A DNA stretch of 64,000 bases, taken from NCBI GenBank assembly GCA_020744425.1, contig JAGMUV010000019.1:1402068-1466067 (forward strand), read 5' to 3'. The stretch comes from Dactylonectria macrodidyma (taxonomy: Eukaryota; Ascomycota; Sordariomycetes; Hypocreales; Nectriaceae). The number at the start of each line of letters is the position of its first letter. Position 1 is the stretch's first letter. A program made the translations under genes and the position numbers. A model generated the notes under the pieces. It searched no databases. It was not told where the DNA came from and saw only the letters and a list, made by a program, of their open reading frames with translations. Of this stretch, positions 62,880-64,000 are shown in pieces.

Positions 62880-63480
62880 TTTTATAAAGTACTTTAAGTT
62901 TTTATAATTAGTAAGGATTATAAAAGACTTATAGCTTTTTAATTTTATATTCTATATTTTTAAATAAGAAATAATACTTAATATCTTTTAATTATAAATA
63001 GAGTAGTTATACTTATATTAATTAAATTATTATAAGTAATATATAATAAAGTAATAAAGCTTTTATAAGTCTTTTTAAATAAAGACTCTTTTAAAAGTAA
63101 AACTTAAGTTATTATTTTTTAGATATACTTTCTTATTTAAGTTCTATTTAATTAATATTAAAATATTATAAAAATAATACTTAAGTTCTTTAAATACTAT
63201 TTCTTTATTATTATTATTATATAAAGATTATTCTTTTTTTAATAAGCTAAGTAAAGAGTATAATAATATTTATAAAATTAGAAATAAAGACTTAATAATA
63301 GTTAATAAAGTTAAAAAAAACTCTAAACTCCTTTTAATAATAAAAGCACTTCTTATTTATAAATAACTTATTACTTTTTTAAGTTATAATAAATACTTTC
63401 TTTAGTTTTAATTATAAACCCTAAGTATTTAATTTCTTATATTATAAACTTATATTTCTTAGAATTAAAATTAAGCCTTA
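62880..63480 (-). pseudogene. Ty3/gypsy-type reverse transcriptase/RNase H remnant
   Basis: On the minus strand, from about 63,478 downward, one frame reads LNFNSKKYKF, then after a stop EIKYLGFIIKTKESI. This fits the conserved gypsy segment in which a LNPKKCEF-like stretch precedes KYLGF. Nearby, after a one-base shift, FINYY and FISNF match the following FYRRFI-type segment, and LIKK the LTKK segment. From about 63,090 FKK..KSFIT resembles the start of the RNase H connection. Many stops are TAA/TAG at positions of expected Gln or Trp codons, as RIP produces. No intact protein remains. The fold assignment is by eye only. Confidence 0.55.
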
Positions 63481-64000
63481 TATTATTAAAAGCTTAAAGG
63501 ATTTAATAGACTTTTATTAAATAATTATAATAAATCCTATTAAAATAAATTAAAATATTATTAAAATAGATTATTATAAAATTATTAAAATATTATTATA
63601 ATATTTAATTAATATAGTATTAGAATATTATAAAAGTATTATTAAGTTTAAATAAGTATATTAACTATTTAAAAGAGCTAAAATATATTTAAAATATAGT
63701 CTTATTCTTATACTCTTTAGTTATTCTTAGCTTATAAAAGGCTATAATAATATCTAACTTAATAAACTATTAAATACTAAAAAGATTATATAATATTTTT
63801 ATAATTAATAGAAAGGAGTAATAATCTTATTATATAATTATATTAAGTATATAGTAATTATAATAAAATCTTAGCTTACTGCCTGGTTTTTTAATAAAGA
63901 GGATTAAGGCTATTATAAAAAAATTACTAATTTAAATATACTCTTTATTAAAGAGGTTATTTAAGGTCTTCTTTAATACTAAGAGCTCTTTTTTAAAATA

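Larger units (their letters stand above)
55520..64000. other. AT-rich, RIP-type degenerate transposon block
   Basis: From about 55,520 to the window end the sequence is almost entirely A and T, with long runs of TA, TTAATA and TATAAT. No frame is open for a plausible gene. C and G persist mainly in short contexts such as AGC, CTA, CTC and occasional CCC. This is the look of DNA mutated C-to-T and G-to-A on both strands by repeat-induced point mutation. The change from balanced composition occurs within about 20 bases. Three copies of a long repeat and retrotransposon remnants lie inside. A mitochondrial origin is unlikely because no mitochondrial gene or RNA was recognised. Confidence 0.88.

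Noticed and set aside
55520..64000. AT-rich block as inserted mitochondrial DNA
   Set aside because: No mitochondrial protein, rRNA or tRNA was recognised, the block contains repeats in both orientations, and it shows gypsy-like remnants with RIP-type stops.

Overview
The window is nuclear DNA of a filamentous ascomycete. Genes are compact and intron-bearing: introns run from about 46 to 134 nt, mostly with GTRNGT donors, CTAAC/CTGAC-like branch sites and YAG acceptors. The gene set (PalB/Rim13 calpain, Pho85-type CDK, Vts1, Clu, Dml1, a ferric reductase) and the many intergenic TACCTA/TAGGTA motifs point to a Sordariomycete, perhaps Hypocreales; the order is inference from general resemblance, not from a database search.

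Bases 1-55,500 form a GC-balanced euchromatic block with 22 protein-coding genes, all but two or three of recognisable family. In order: NOSIP-like RING protein (-), tafazzin (+), PHO85-type CDK (-), membrane-anchored septin-like GTPase (+), AhpC/TSA-like protein (-), DML1/Misato (+), poly(A) polymerase (-), FHA-forkhead factor FKH2 (+), CLU1 (-), an unrecognised 877-residue protein (+), ferric reductase (+), SLC35F6-like transporter (+), Yippee-like protein (-), DUF2985 membrane protein (-), tRNA-splicing endonuclease SEN15 (+), zinc alcohol dehydrogenase (-), C2H2 zinc-finger factor (+), PalB/Rim13 (-), peroxisomal adenine nucleotide carrier ANT1 (+), ribosomal protein eL29 (+), VTS1 (+) and TFIIIC subunit TFC4 (+, broken). 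Neighbours are mostly arranged as divergent or convergent pairs with short spacers; no secondary-metabolite cluster, operon or CRISPR array is seen. Several genes have mitochondrial or organelle roles (tafazzin, DML1, CLU1, ANT1), but nothing in the sequence shows that they are co-regulated.

At about 55,520 the base composition changes within a few bases. The remaining 8.5 kb is almost wholly A and T, has no intact gene, and looks like transposon DNA destroyed by repeat-induced point mutation (RIP). It contains three related long repeats, two in direct and one in inverted orientation, which I interpret as retrotransposon LTRs. On the minus strand near 63 kb there are stop-riddled remnants of a Ty3/gypsy-type reverse transcriptase. 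The AT block cuts into the last exon of the TFIIIC subunit gene, whose expected C-terminus is missing. That junction is the most striking point in the window.

Exon boundaries were assigned by hand from splice signals, reading frame and family conservation. They are firm where frame and motif agree and are flagged where they are not.
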